NCBI GenBank assembly: GCA_014529385.2
Contig: CM043958.1
Location: 77,732,169 to 77,796,168, forward strand
From: Adiantum capillus-veneris
Taxonomy: Eukaryota > Streptophyta > Polypodiopsida > Polypodiales > Pteridaceae
Length of the DNA: 64,000 nt
Direction of reading: 5' to 3'
The notes beneath the pieces were generated by a model that did not search any database, was not told where the DNA came from, and was given only the letters and a program-made list of their open reading frames with translations. Shown one piece after another: positions 1-12,846 of this stretch (within the stretch, counting starts at the first letter, position 1; each line of letters opens with the position of its first letter). The position numbers were made by a program, and so were the translations under genes.

Positions 1-1720
<1,720 letters not shown>

Positions 1721-1873
1721 AGGAAGTTTTCACTCCCCAATGATATGGCCAAGTTCATTGAGCTTTAAGGAAGTTTTCACCCCTCAATGATATGGCAATG
1801 ATATGGCCAAGTTCATTGAGCTTCAAGGGAAGTTTTCACTCCTTAATGATATGGCTAACTTCATTGAGCTTAT
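1721..1873. repeat. Three-copy minisatellite, unit about 50-60 bp
   Basis: Three consecutive copies begin near 1721, 1768 and 1827. Each contains GGAAGTTTTCAC, AATGATATGG and TTCATTGAGCTT. The middle copy holds an extra internal duplication of AATGATATGGC. No coding role is apparent. Confidence 0.85.
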
Positions 1874-3400
1874 TAGCTCAAGTATCTAGCCTCTCAAGTA
1901 CGCCTGAAGATTGTTGTAAGCTTGACGTGTGGGACTATAGCACATGCCACTGAGCCATGATGACTTTTGTTCAACTTCTAAACTAAGCATGACAATCATC
2001 TTTGACCATGCACCTTTAAACACTAGGAAACTTTGAAAACGTTTACCGTGGCCTTTTACTATGTTTCGGAGAGAGAGTCCAAAATGGGCTCGCCAAAGAA
2101 GAGAGAGGGGGAAGAGAGATTTTTTTTGCAATATAAATATTATCGTGGATATTACCGCCATTATAATTGCTGATATTATCGAGCTTATTCCCACTTCTAT
2201 TGTCGCTTGTATTATCAAGCCCCAAATTTGGGGACTTGTTTTTATTTTTCTTTTGATTTTTTTTAAAAGAACATGATATCTATGTTCAAAAAAATGGACA
2301 AAAAAGTGGCATTGAGACATGAAATGATGGTTATTTGGATAAATCAAGTTTCACAAGGTGTGTGACTACTCTGTCACTAATGTTGGCCCATGAGTAAGAC
2401 ACGCATCATACACAAAACAAAAGAGGCTCGCACTCTTCCCCCAAACACCACACACATTTCACTCGAGCGACTACATACATACATTCATCACATATCTTCA
2501 AAGACTTTACATAGTGGTGGCGATGAGCTCTCTTGTCATGAAGAGCTGTTGAGCAAGGAGCATAATAAAGGAGCTCTTCTTCAAAGCAGTCTTAAGTAGC
2601 GGAAGCACTCTTGCACTATGCACAACACAAAACGTTGGCTCCACTTGCATCCATGACTCTTCATAACAACAACATAAGAAAATGTGAGAAAGGGAGAGAG
2701 GTTATAAACACCATTATTGCCTCTAGTATTATCTCGCAATAATTTGGAGACAAAATATGCAAATTTGAGTACTTCCTTCTATTTTCTTAAAAGATTACAA
2801 AGCATTTATTATTTTTTGTGGAATAATTGTACCAAAAAATGATAAACATTTTATCATTTCATCAATCACATCCGTTTGGTTAACATACAGTAGCATGCTT
2901 GACAAAATGAGAGAGAGAGAGCGATGAATGGATGAACGACAAGAACTTTTCATAGAATAAAATATACAAAATGTTTATGAATTATCTTCCAAAATATCTC
3001 TTCTATAGCTTCATCTAAATCTAAAACCATGGCTCCTAAAATAATAGAGAGAGAAATTGAATCATTGTTTATGAATATGTTGGCTTCATCATCTTCAAAT
3101 TTTTGTCATCTTCCATCTCATCGTCATCATCATGACAATCATCCTTGCTAAGATTGGCGGCGGTGAAACTTGAATCATCAATCTCTCTCTCCTCTCTCTC
3201 CTCCTCATCCAAAGTAGTAGGTGGGAGAGGGTCAAACATGGTCTCCGCTTCATTAGTGGCAAAAATGGTTCTCCGTCGAGGTGTTACGGAAACTATGAAC
3301 CAAAGTTTTATTTGGTGGATTGATGGAATATAGATTACCTATAAAAGAGAAGTTCAACAGTGAGCGACATTGGTATTATATTAAAAGCATATAAGGGTAA
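1874..3400. other. Intergenic sequence, no gene seen
   Basis: No domain-bearing frame was found on either strand. A patch at 2135-2220 holds irregular repeats of TATTATCG/TATTATC, and 3175-3230 is CT-rich. Both look like low-complexity drift rather than genes. Confidence 0.5.
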
Positions 3401-3417
3401 AGAAGGTAATCACTCAC

Positions 3418-4990
3418 CTGCTCACAATTGTGTGGCAAAACTAAGTTGTCATACCTCCCTGTGTGATGCACCCTAGTGTTCACCATGTAGAGCCCATTCT
3501 CTAGTCATCTAAACACATTTGAAAACCACTTGCACTCGAAGATAAGGTATGAAAGGTTCCAAAATTGACTTTTAGTATCATTTCAATAGTCTCGCAGTAC
3601 CTAGCTTCATCACCATTTGTGTCAAAGTTGCCCATGATGCCACAATCCATGGCGGTTTGACGCTCCTCAATGTGGGGTGTATGAAAGTGTCGACCCTTCG
3701 ACCACATAGAGTTAAAGAAAAGGCACTATAAAATAGAGAAAAATTATGCAATCAATTACAAAGATAATGTCAAGGAAAAATTATACAATATGGTACCTTT
3801 GGTATCCAATCTTGTGCATACATCCATTCTTTGTCAGTGATGTCCTCTTTGCGTGCCTTTGCTTTGGTAATTCTCTCATTGATCCACTCGATACTTATGA
3901 GATTTGGAAAACATGCAAGGTGTTGAGGAACCCGGGTTGCCCTCCTGGACTCCATGAGCTAGCTTCCATGTTTCCCTCTCTTGCAAACGCCTTGCCTTTG
4001 GCATTGTCCACAAGTCTACCCACTTGGTCATAACCTTTGCATTGAGGATGCAAAATTTGTTGACCACTTAGCACAGATCCATATCCATGTTAAATAATTT
4101 TTCCTTTTCACTTATTGGAAAGTGTAAAGTCATCCTTGCATCCTCCTCATTTGACCACATGAGAGGCATTGAGGGATCAATTTGTGCCAAATACTCTAAA
4201 ATGTAAAAAAATGCCTCTTGCACGATCCATCCTTTGACCATGTATGCCTCTGGCTAGGTCCGTAGTTGCACAAAATATTTGAGAGTCTTTAAAAACCTCT
4301 CTAGAAAGAAAATCCATCGTGCATGTACTACTCCACATACAGCGATCTCCTCAACCACGTGAACCAGGAGGTGGATAACAAGAATGGATCGAGGAAATGC
4401 ATTCTCAATGGCACACATGGTTTCCACGGCAAGCGTTTGAGTAGCAAGGATGGCATCTATTTCAATTTTGTTGGAGCTTCAAATCGACAAAATGACACAC
4501 GAGTATAGTGTTGAGGATATAGTGTATATGGAAAGGTTTAGTTGAATAAAGATATGATGTACCTTACTAACTCGTCGAGTTTGAATATAGCTTCCCTCAC
4601 TTTTTTTTTCTCTCCGAGTTTGAAAATAGCTTCCCTTACTTTTTTGCCTCCACATGTGCACATACTCACTGGCAAAATGAACCATAATGTTAAAAGATTA
4701 AAAGAAATCATGATTTTAGTCATACACAAAATTCAATATCTAAACAAAACGAAAGAGGGGATAAAAAATGAATGAAAGAATTACTTGTAACATCTTGTGT
4801 CAATCATGGGACTTCAACCCATACAATTGAATGCTTCCACCTTTCTTTGCCGTTGTGAAAAATCCCTTTAGTGACCTCATGTATCCCGTTGGTGTGGGAA
4901 TAGATGCAATGGGACCCTTCACTCGATCTAGATCATCTTTGATTAGGTGAAAGCATGTTAGGTGGTACCAAAAAGGAGTTTCTTGGACAC
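3418..4990 (-). pseudogene. Diverged CACTA (En/Spm) Tnp2 transposase relic
   Basis: Read on the minus strand, fragments in several frames follow the C-terminal half of the CACTA transposase found intact-like at 52740-56442. In order they are: a piece near 4800-4990 matching the PTPTG..RSLKGFF and LKSHD.HKML segment; DUF4218-type sequence near 4200-4450 (LERFLKTLK, KGWIVQEAF); a piece at 3770-4067 (NKFCIL..VMTKWV, then ITDKEWMYAQDW); and a DUF4216-like piece at 3420-3707 (SKGRHF, DCGIMGNF). The last exon even ends on the same residues (HNCEQ) before a GT donor at 3417/3416 as in the younger copies. Many frameshifts and stops mean it is dead. It clearly belongs to an older subfamily than the pair at 50-64 kb. 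Confidence 0.75.
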
Positions 4991-4996
4991 CCCTTT

Positions 4997-5005
<9 letters not shown>

Positions 5006-5029
<24 letters not shown>

Positions 5030-5239
5030 TGTTGGTTGCTTAATTTCAGATGTTATAAGTAAAAGTACAAAGCCCTTTTGGTAGAGAGGGAGGGAATAAG
5101 GCAAGAGTGCTTGGAATTTTTAAACATATAGAAAGCTGATAAGGACCATTACATGCTATTGAACATTCTCTCTCTACCACTACTTTTGGACTTTGTAGTG
5201 CTCTCTCAATGGGTCCCTCCCTCCCAGAATTGTTCCCAA

Positions 5240-5313
<74 letters not shown>
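5006..5313. repeat. (GA)n and (CT)n microsatellites
   Basis: There is a short GA run near 5006-5028 and a long pure CT run near 5243-5313. The two are reverse complements, so this short interval could fold back on itself. Confidence 0.9.
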
Positions 5314-5318
<5 letters not shown>

Positions 5319-5425
5319 CTTTGCTTTTGGGATCCTTAGCTGTGCTTTTCTTCCAGTTTAGGGCTCATAGTGAACTCCGTCTCTCTCCTTCATAGCCTCT
5401 ACAACTACTTTGGGGTGTGCCATAT

Positions 5426-7545
5426 TCAACAACTACTAGCTTTCTCATTGTTTGACCATTGCAGTATCTCAACAACATAGCATCTTAGTGTCCTTTCTCT
5501 CTCTAGTGTGAGAGTGTCTCTTTTGCTCTTCGACTCCCTTAGTGTTGCAGTAAGTATGTCGAGCTCCTTCTCTGCTTCTTTGGCCTTCAGGTGGATATCT
5601 TGTACCATATTTGATAGGTTATCATGTTCCATTTGCATGTTGTCATCCCTGGTACACAACATGCTGTTCTCTTTAGCAATGGTAAGAGACCGCATCCTAA
5701 GCCTGTCCAATATTTGATAGGTGGCTCTTATGTCATCTTCAGTTATACTGCTACCAGGTTTCTAGCTGTTGGTCTATTTATTAGGCTAGGAAATGGAACT
5801 TGATAACCCGTACTCATCATTACTTCTACAGGTGGTGCGCGGCATGGATTAGCCAAAGGTCTCCATTGAGGCACTGGAGGGACTTGAACCATCCTTGGCA
5901 CTCCGGGCTGTGGTGAGTATCTTTTTGGAGTTCTTCGTTTAAACTCCTTGTCTACCTTTTCCTCTTTTTAGATTCATCATCTCTTTCCTTGTCCCTGGGG
6001 AGCTCTTGTCTCTCTCTTTCTTCCTTTGCAGCACATGGTGGGTTAGGAGTTCCATAAACCACTATTGAAGCCTCTACCATTGTATATTCTAATGAGATCT
6101 TCATAAGTACTTCTTTCATCTTTTTGTTGATCTTCATGTGCAGATGACTCTTCTGTTGCTTTTGGTGATGATTGGGGTTCAGGTGTAGATGGTTTTGGAC
6201 TCGGAGGAGGTGTGGGAGAACTTGGTGGTGAAGGTGGTATTTCATCTTTCGTTTGCTCTTTCTCTTGATCCTTCTTCACCGGTGTTTCCGATGTTTCCTT
6301 CAGCTTCTTTTTGATGTCTTGCACTTCTTCCATCGTGAAAGGCTCTAAGTTTTGCTGATCAATTACCCTTTCCGTCTCTTCGTATGCCCGGATGTAATGG
6401 TCAAACTGGCCCTCTAGTGGTTTAGAGGAGCTTCCTCCAACTTTGGCCGGGTCTAGCACCAGTATTCTTCAAAATCTCCTTTTAATACTCTTTCTACTAT
6501 GAACTGTTTTATCAGTCTTTCAATCCAAGCAGCTTTTTGACTGTGTGTTTCCTTGGATCTGGATTCCCTAGTCAATGCTGCTTTTCCTTTCTTCCTTGGT
6601 GGCTCCACAGGCTCGTCTTCAGGCACAATTTCCAAATTTCTTCTTAGCCTTGTGGTGATTGGTGGAGCTGTAACTTTAATTGGCTCATCTTTGATATGAG
6701 GTTTCATTTTGAACCACTCATTCTGTGTTGGTGGCTCTAGCCAATGTCCTCTAGCTTCGATTGCCTCATATGCAATCTTTGTCAAGGTTTCCCCTCCTCC
6801 AATGTACTTGGGCTTTTCCATGCCCATGCCCACCACTTGCTCATGCGCTTATTGGGTGCAGTTCACTTCTTTGGGTATGCTGCTTTTCAAAGCCGAGGTT
6901 ATAATTGTTGTCACTGCATGGGGAAGAGTTGTGTATTTTTGTGGCCTCTTACTACAAACGTGGAAGTATTGGTTGTAGAGTTTACATATCTTTGCAGCCC
7001 TTGGGTCCACTAGGTCTTCAAATGTTTAATAAACTTCTTTTGTGCATAGACCTTTACCTCGTCTCTTCTTTCTTGAACCAAGCTTCCCCTATTGTGGAGC
7101 CCAAGTGCATCTGCTATGGTTTGAGGTGTGATCAGAGTTTCTATCTTCTGGCCATCCAAAATGTTATCATTGCCTTGCCGTCTTTTCGAATCGAGCTGAC
7201 CAGCTCATATACTCTCTGAACATCCACACCTACTGGTGGTGCCGTGTAGAAGTTATGGAGGTCCGCTCCTTCTAGCTGGTGGAGAGTTTCTTCTCTGTTT
7301 GACATTTCTAACATCTCCCGTGGATTCATTGGGATATCCACTGTGTTGCCTTGTGGGTCTCTAAAAATGCCTTGATATACTGCAACTCCTTTCTTTTTTA
7401 ATGTGGCCTTGTCTACCCAAGCCTTAGCTGGCTTGAGTGTCTCCTCTGGCAGTGTATAGGATTTACTGGCTGCAATAATGTCTTTTACGGACATCCTCTT
7501 CTTCTTTGCTGGTGATTTACTAGACTCCATAGATCCTACGGACAC
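5426..7545 (-). pseudogene. Broken unrecognised ORF series with coiled-coil C-terminus
   Basis: Four minus-strand open segments follow each other in the same direction: 7545-7141 (134 codons), 6836-6453 (127), 6459-6043 (138) and 5710-5426 (94). The first starts with a basic, Ser/Lys-rich N-terminus (KSPAKKKR). The second holds EARGHWLEPP and a basic patch (PRKKGKAAL). The third ends in a Pro/Ser-rich stretch. The last is Glu/Lys/Leu-rich with heptad spacing, so probably a coiled coil. The segments read as one gene broken by stops and frameshifts: between the first two the frame reads on with several stops, and the third overlaps the second by a few bases. I do not recognise the family. The TE surroundings suggest an accessory or gag-like ORF of a retroelement, but no zinc knuckle, protease or RT motif is present. 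The palindrome array lies immediately upstream of its first ATG. Confidence 0.5.
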
Positions 7546-7688
7546 TTCAAATGATTAAGTTAGCGAATCCTGCATTTTCTCAGTTTTTATCTATCCAAAT
7601 GACTTTTAAATTGAAAAACAGACTAACTAGGGTCTAAGGGTGCAGTGCACATGGTGATGATTGCTTTTGGTTGCAGAATGATGTTGTG

Positions 7689-9420
7689 AGACATTATACG
7701 CGTATAATGTCTAAGTGCTCAAAACAGAGTGATATTTTTCATAAGCACAACACTCATCATGTACTTCATGAATATATGTCTAAATTTCAATTTGGATGTT
7801 GTTTGGATAAGCTGTGACCACTAGAACTCCCTGCATGCTTGAAACTAGATTTTGGCTTAGTTTTGAGTATATGAGGCTTAAATGGGATGAAATTGGGGTA
7901 GATGCACTCATAATCTTGTTGTGGAGGCTTAGATTGGTCAAGGTTAATCTCCAGGTTCATCTTCAAAGCAGTGAGACTTTATACGCGTATAAAGTCTACT
8001 GCGTTACAAATGACTTAGACTTTTAGTGTAAGTAGTCATTAGCATGTGATACACATCTGTGATAGTGGAATTTGATTTTGGATTCTCCTCCTGTGCCTAA
8101 AGCTAGATTTCACTTATGGAGCTTGGGATTCTGATATTGGGGTTAAGATGGGTAAAAGGCCACAGAATTTGATGGGACTTGAGCTTTGGGTTAATATTGT
8201 TGGGATAAAAGCCTTGGAGTTGAGAGTTTTGCCCTAGACTGTCATTTAATCATTGGGAGACTTCATACACGTATGAAGTCTTCATTGAGTTTTCTGGCTT
8301 AGGCTTCTTCTATAGCTTCCTTTGGTGACTAGGACTCCCTTTATCAACGTTGATTCTCATTTGGATGTGGGCTAATTAGATGGGGTCTAGAATACTCCTT
8401 AGGGGGGACTTTCTGATTTTGTGCTTCAAGTGGTCATCACCTAGCCCAAACTTGTCCAAATTGAAGCTATGCATTGTACACAACATGGTACAAGCCAGTG
8501 ATAAAAATTTCTTGGTTTGGCTTCTACATAATAGTTTAGACATTAAACGCGTATAAAGTCTCCTGATGCAAAACAATTAGAAATTCTGTATGATGGTGCT
8601 GTATGACTTGTGTAAAGTGTCCATGATCTCTGATATGAATTTGAACTTGTGAATTGTGTTAAAAGGCTTCAAAAGATTTCAATACACATGATTCAACTTT
8701 TTCTGAGTGAATGAAGGTCAAAACACCTCCATTTGTGATTGATGTGTGTTAGGGGGGCTCATAATGATGTGCTCCAAGAGCTAAAGGCTTTAAATCCAAG
8801 CTAGCCTGCCATATCAAGACTGGTAGACTTTATACAAGTATAAAGTCTCCTTTAGAATTTTTGACCTAGACTTGTTGCAAACTTAGTCCATGATGTTTAT
8901 AAGGCTTTGATAGGTGCACACATAAAATTGGGTAAGTGTTCTTGAGCCTACGGCCATAAAATCAGGTTATGACACTTTGTTTTTGAAAATGAAGTGAGTA
9001 ATGACCAATACATTCCCAATTTGGTCCAAATTTGGTGTAGAGGCTTGGTGTGATATGCTTTACAAGTTTGGATGATCAATTTGTTAGTAGCACTCCTCTA
9101 TTACAGAGTTAGACTTTATACGCGTATGAAGTCTATTTTTATAGAATGGATTATTGAGCATGGTCATATGATATTTGGGCTAGGTTTATGCTGTGTACAA
9201 AATTTCACATGATTTCGAGCCATTTTGATAAGTCTAAAGCCAAATATTGTAATTAGGCTGAGACTTTGCGTTTTTTGGTTCTTGGGTGCCTGTAATAGCT
9301 CCAAATTCAATGAAATTTTGTGTGTTCCATCTAGAGGGTATGCAGAATAATGCTCTGAATTCATGTGAGATTTTTAATGTGCCAAATCTGTCTCGAAGAC
9401 TTCATACGTGTATGAAGTCT
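7689..9420. repeat. Diverged ~285-bp tandem array with seven 24-bp palindromes
   Basis: Seven 24-bp palindromes occupy 7689-7712, 7974-7997, 8258-8281, 8538-8561, 8825-8848, 9111-9134 and 9397-9420. Centre-to-centre spacings are 285, 284, 280, 287, 286 and 286 bp. The consensus half-site is AGACTTTATACG followed by its reverse complement. Copies 1 and 2 are perfect, copies 3 and 5 have perfect 11-bp arms around a 2-bp core, copies 6 and 7 have one mismatched pair and copy 4 has two. Spacers look unrelated at first sight, but at a fixed offset of about +179 from each centre a similar segment recurs (CCAAATTTGGT-like then GTAGAGGC-like). They are therefore old tandem repeats in which the palindrome is the best-kept part. 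Unit lengths are not all multiples of three, so the array is unlikely to be coding. Confidence 0.85.
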
Positions 9421-9718
9421 TCAGTGATAAAAAATGATATTGATGCTTTGAGGTGTTTGGTGATTGTGCCTTAAGCCCTGCTAGCTGTTTCACTTTAAAA
9501 AGTCAGTTGATCAGTTTTGAAACTCCCTCCTTGTATTTTGGTCTCCGGAAGGAATTTCTTCATTGTAGCCGTGTTTTCTTAAAGATTCTTCTTGATCTTT
9601 AATTCCCCCGCATGTGGATGTCTCTGTGCAGCCTCCTGTGGCTATGATGAATCCTTTGGACTCACAGATGCCCCTTTTGGAAATTTGTCTATCAAATAGC
9701 GTCTTTTGTTGAGCAGAC
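9421..9718. other. Spacer between palindrome array and LTR, no gene seen
   Basis: The next palindrome would be expected near 9694, but none is present, so the array ends here. The last five bases, CAGAC at 9714-9718, would be the target-site copy of the LTR that follows. Its partner cannot be checked because the element's other end is missing. Confidence 0.4.
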
Positions 9719-10983
9719 TGTTAGCGATAGTTTTTCTTGATGTTTGACCTTACATGTTGGTTGTTGATGATATGCCGATAACGGCTGTGAAGTTTGGTGG
9801 AAAACGGACACCTATCTCGATCGTGAGGCTCAAATGACACTTTGCGGCCTTGAAGCCTTGGCCAATGTTTTGGCCCAATTTTTGATGGTCGATTCGGGCG
9901 GAGGCTTGCTTGGCTTATAGACATGCTTGAGATGTATATTCTCTTGAAGTTTTGTGTTGTTTCGGCGATTATTTCCCGATCAGTCTTTGTCGTGCCCGAA
10001 GAGGTTAGGGTTTTTTGGTTGACCTAAACCCGCATTGGAGGTCATAGAGGTGTTCTTTTAGTTTAGGGTTAACCCCTATCAAGTCTTGTAGCAACCAGCT
10101 GGGTGGTTGATGTGTTACGGCCCTTTTCAGTTTCTTTCCCGCGAAGCCACATTGCCGATTTTCGAAGTATTTCGCGACAAAGAGAGTGTAGAACAAGAAA
10201 AGCTCGTGATAACGAGTCTACCTCTCATATTTGGTGCCAGTCGGTGTGTCGTGTGTGTCATATGGAGTCACAGAAGATCCGATCGCTCTAGGTCTCTCAA
10301 GCTCTCTCTCACTTGTGAATAGTGAAAATGAGCTATTAACTGGGCTCAAAAGAACTTATACCGGGGTGCCTGGACCACTTTTTACCAAATTTGACATGTG
10401 CTCCTATCTTGTTGTGAAATGTACTTTAAGTTCAAAAATTTCTTCATTTGGACTCCGGTTCCTCTATTTTTGAAAGATTTGTCAATTGGGCCATAGATTG
10501 ACCAATTTGGCTTTCTGCAACTTTTCACATATTTGCACCCCGTCTTCACCATAAGTTGTCAATTGCTTATTGATCACTCCTATATTTTTCTTTTGTTGCC
10601 AAGTTGTCATTTCACCTGCTTTTTCTATTTTTCTTTGTTTTTGGCTGAAAAAATAATCAAAAATAAAGGAAAATATCTAACTTGACTTGGAAATTATTGA
10701 AATATTAAAATAATTAGGTAATATCATAACAAACCAATGTATACATCTATCCATAGTATTTTTGGCCGGATTGCTCAGTTTTCTCGCTTTTTCTGCATGA
10801 AAACTGCAATTTTTAGATATACACACACCTAGAGGCTCATCTTGGTGTTTGTCCCCTGTCATCTTGTTATTACACAATATTTAAGGGCATATCTGCTTGG
10901 GTTTATCAAAATATTTGCAATCAAACATAAAGTTCCGTAAAATCGAGGAAAACAGTACCCTTTTTTACACTTGTAGCGTGTCA
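9719..10983 (-). mobile_element. Probable 3' LTR of truncated Ty3 element A
   Basis: Read on the minus strand, a purine-rich tract (10985-11000) is followed at 10983 by TGACACGCTAC, the expected TG start of an LTR. A matching CA end (CTATCGCTAACA) is found at 9719. The start is well supported by the tract directly after the last coding segment. The far end is chosen only because it gives TG...CA and a plausible length of 1265 bp. The 5' LTR is absent from the window, so no LTR pair can be compared. Short open frames inside it mean nothing. Confidence 0.45.
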
Positions 10984-10984
10984 G

Positions 10985-11000
10985 TTCCTCCCCCCTTCCT
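10985..11000 (-). promoter_or_regulatory. Polypurine tract of element A
   Basis: On the minus strand AGGAAGGGGGGAGGAA lies between the stop codon of the last ORF (10999-11001, overlapping) and the LTR start. This is the expected plus-strand DNA primer site of an LTR retrotransposon. Confidence 0.65.
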
Positions 11001-12188
11001 AGTCAAAGTCCTCTTGGACGACCGTGTCGATATTGAAGCTTTGCATGGACGTATGCTCCTGGGGAAGTCGTCTGAACAATAAGCTTTCAAGTATTCTAGC
11101 TCTTTCTTTGATGGTCAATAGATTTTGTGAAGCCAGGCTGCTCAGTCTTTTGGTATTTGTGATTGTTCTTTGCTTAGGTCTCCACCACTGAACCTTCGAT
11201 AGTAAATGATTGGAACTTGCCATTTGTTGTGTGTAGAAATTGTGTACTAGCAGTTCTTGAGGTTGTTGCTTTCGACTCCAGATTTTGGTATGGCGGTTGT
11301 GAGTTATGAGTAGCTTCTTTGGTACCCATATCTATTTTTGGCAAGAGCTTGATTTTGGCTTCCTGGGTTGCTCCTCCTTGTCAATTGATCCTTTCTGACC
11401 CAAATCTGCTTGATAGCTTTGTTGTACAAACCATGTTGTTTTTGTTGGGGTGCGCTTTGGTGACTTCTGTGCTTTGGATTATGATCTATCATGCTTCCAT
11501 TGTATACTTGAGTCTTTGCCTTATGGACTTGATCCTGTTGCCCTGAAGTGCTCTTTGGAATCCCTTGTGGGTCAATGGGTGCTTGTAAGGGATGCACTCC
11601 TTTGTCCACCAGTTGCAGATTTGAATGTCTTTTTTTCGCTCTTGTAGCAAAAGGAACTTTCTGTTTTTTCGAATCAGATTGTATACTCACAGTGTTTTGA
11701 CTCCAGTCAAGTTGTACCTTATACTTTCTCTACCAAGGTTGCCCTAGCAATATGGCATGTTGTGTGCTTGTATCTTCTACCACATAAAAATTTATGCGAT
11801 ATACATGTTGGTTTACCTGTACTCTGAGCACTGTCCATCCCAGAACCTTAATCAAATGTTCAGAATAACTTTGGAGCTTGTTCTTTGTCTCCTATAATTG
11901 GTTGTCAAGTTGAAATTGCTTGTAAAGGTTGTAGGAGATCAAGTTGCCTTGAGCTCCCGAATCAAGTATCACTATTGCCTTCACTTGATTGTTTACAATT
12001 TTGACATCTATTTCAGGCTCATGTATAGTCTTGTTGTCAAATTTTGTGACCCAAATTGCATTTATCTTCAGAGATGGTCCATATTGTTGTTGCCGTCAAA
12101 GAAGCTTCTTTTTTGCTATCCTTTCTTTAGCCTCTGCTCGAGCTTCTGCAACAATGTTCTGTTTTGCTTGCGTTCGTTTCTTTGCTTG
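10999..12188 (-). pseudogene. Element A retropepsin domain with WVPK-motif tail
   Basis: On the minus strand a lysine/alanine-rich linker leads to an aspartic protease domain. The catalytic signature ILDSGAQGN lies around 11952-11966, and the second conserved block, AILLGQPW, is near 11750. One frame covers this whole part with only two TAG stops plus a TGA in the linker. It then runs into basic, Gln-rich sequence (11690-11304) with the motifs IWVRKDQL and, after a frameshift near 11315, IWVPKKLL. A last segment ends at 10999, directly before the polypurine tract. The same protease-plus-WVPK layout occurs in the nested element at 14597-16530. Rejoining across the nested insertion puts this protease downstream of the integrase C-terminus, which is unusual. 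The sequence is non-functional because of stops and frameshifts. Confidence 0.7.
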
Positions 12189-12193
12189 ATGGA
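12189..12193. other. Target site duplication ATGGA, left copy
   Basis: ATGGA directly precedes the LTR's terminal TG at 12194 and is repeated exactly at 21212-21216 after the other LTR's terminal CA. Five bases is the usual duplication length for this class. Confidence 0.92.
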
Positions 12194-12433
12194 TGTGCGC
12201 ATATGTCACACGTGTGAATGCAAGGAACTTGCCGATACACCGTGTGCGAGCCACAAATGGCTCCAAGCACACAACAAGCCTAAACTAGTAAGCTCAAAGA
12301 AGGCGATGGTGTGTCACTCACCGCTCTACGCTTGCTTCGTGGAGGATTCCTCGCCGCGAAGAAGAATGGAGCCGCCACTTCGCCGCGCTCAACCGCTTCG
12401 CCGCCGCCGTGCCGTCGTCGCAATGCTCGATCG

Positions 12434-12508
<75 letters not shown>

Positions 12509-12833
12509 ACACACACAAGGAGATGAAGAAGGAGAAGATGGAGATGGAGCAAGAGCACTCTTCTATTGCACAAATGAGAGAATGAGTGAATTTTAGGTTA
12601 AGTTGACTTTTATATGAGCTCGCCCCATTCACACTTGGGCGCCCATGCTTAGCCAACTAATCCCTTGAATGTTCCAGTTAGAGTGCGCCTCTCATCGGCG
12701 ATCACTCTTACCCTTTTCCTATTGGACCGACAAGCCCGGTACTTGACTCTACCAAATAAATAATACAATGTCCGCCGTAGGTCAGAACGTCCGTCGTAGG
12801 TGATAGGGTGTCCGTGAGCCGTGAGGGTTAACA
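12194..12833 (-). repeat. 3' LTR of the nested gag-protease element
   Basis: This 640-bp LTR reads TGTTAACCCTCACGG... on the minus strand and ends in CA. It is longer than its partner because its internal (CT)n run (12435-12504) has expanded. Apart from that tract the two LTRs differ by scattered substitutions, so the insertion is moderately old. Confidence 0.92.
12435..12504. repeat. (CT)n microsatellite inside LTR
   Basis: A pure CT run of about 70 bp; the matching position in the other LTR (20831-20860) has only about 30 bp. Length change since insertion is therefore visible directly. Frames such as poly Ser-Leu or Glu-Arg across it are artefacts. Confidence 0.95.
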
Positions 12834-12846
12834 TGTCCCCCTTTCT
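12834..12846 (-). promoter_or_regulatory. Polypurine tract of the nested element
   Basis: AGAAAGGGGGACA on the minus strand abuts the 3' LTR start TGTTAACC. Its position fits plus-strand priming. Confidence 0.75.

Noticed and set aside
7689-9420. CRISPR array
   Set aside because: Repeats are 24 bp at about 285-bp spacing with related spacers in a eukaryotic TE region; there is no cas-like gene.
10232-10250. TTGGTGCCAGTCGGTG as a primer binding site for a plus-strand element
   Set aside because: It lies inside the proposed LTR of a minus-strand element, and no LTR end precedes it.
12280-12656. Open frames of poly Ser-Leu or Glu-Arg across (CT)n runs, also at 742-993, 5153-5395, 20700-21035, 38221-38629, 39723-40169 and 51221-51695
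   Set aside because: They exist only because a dinucleotide repeat has no stop codons; flanking residues have no domain.
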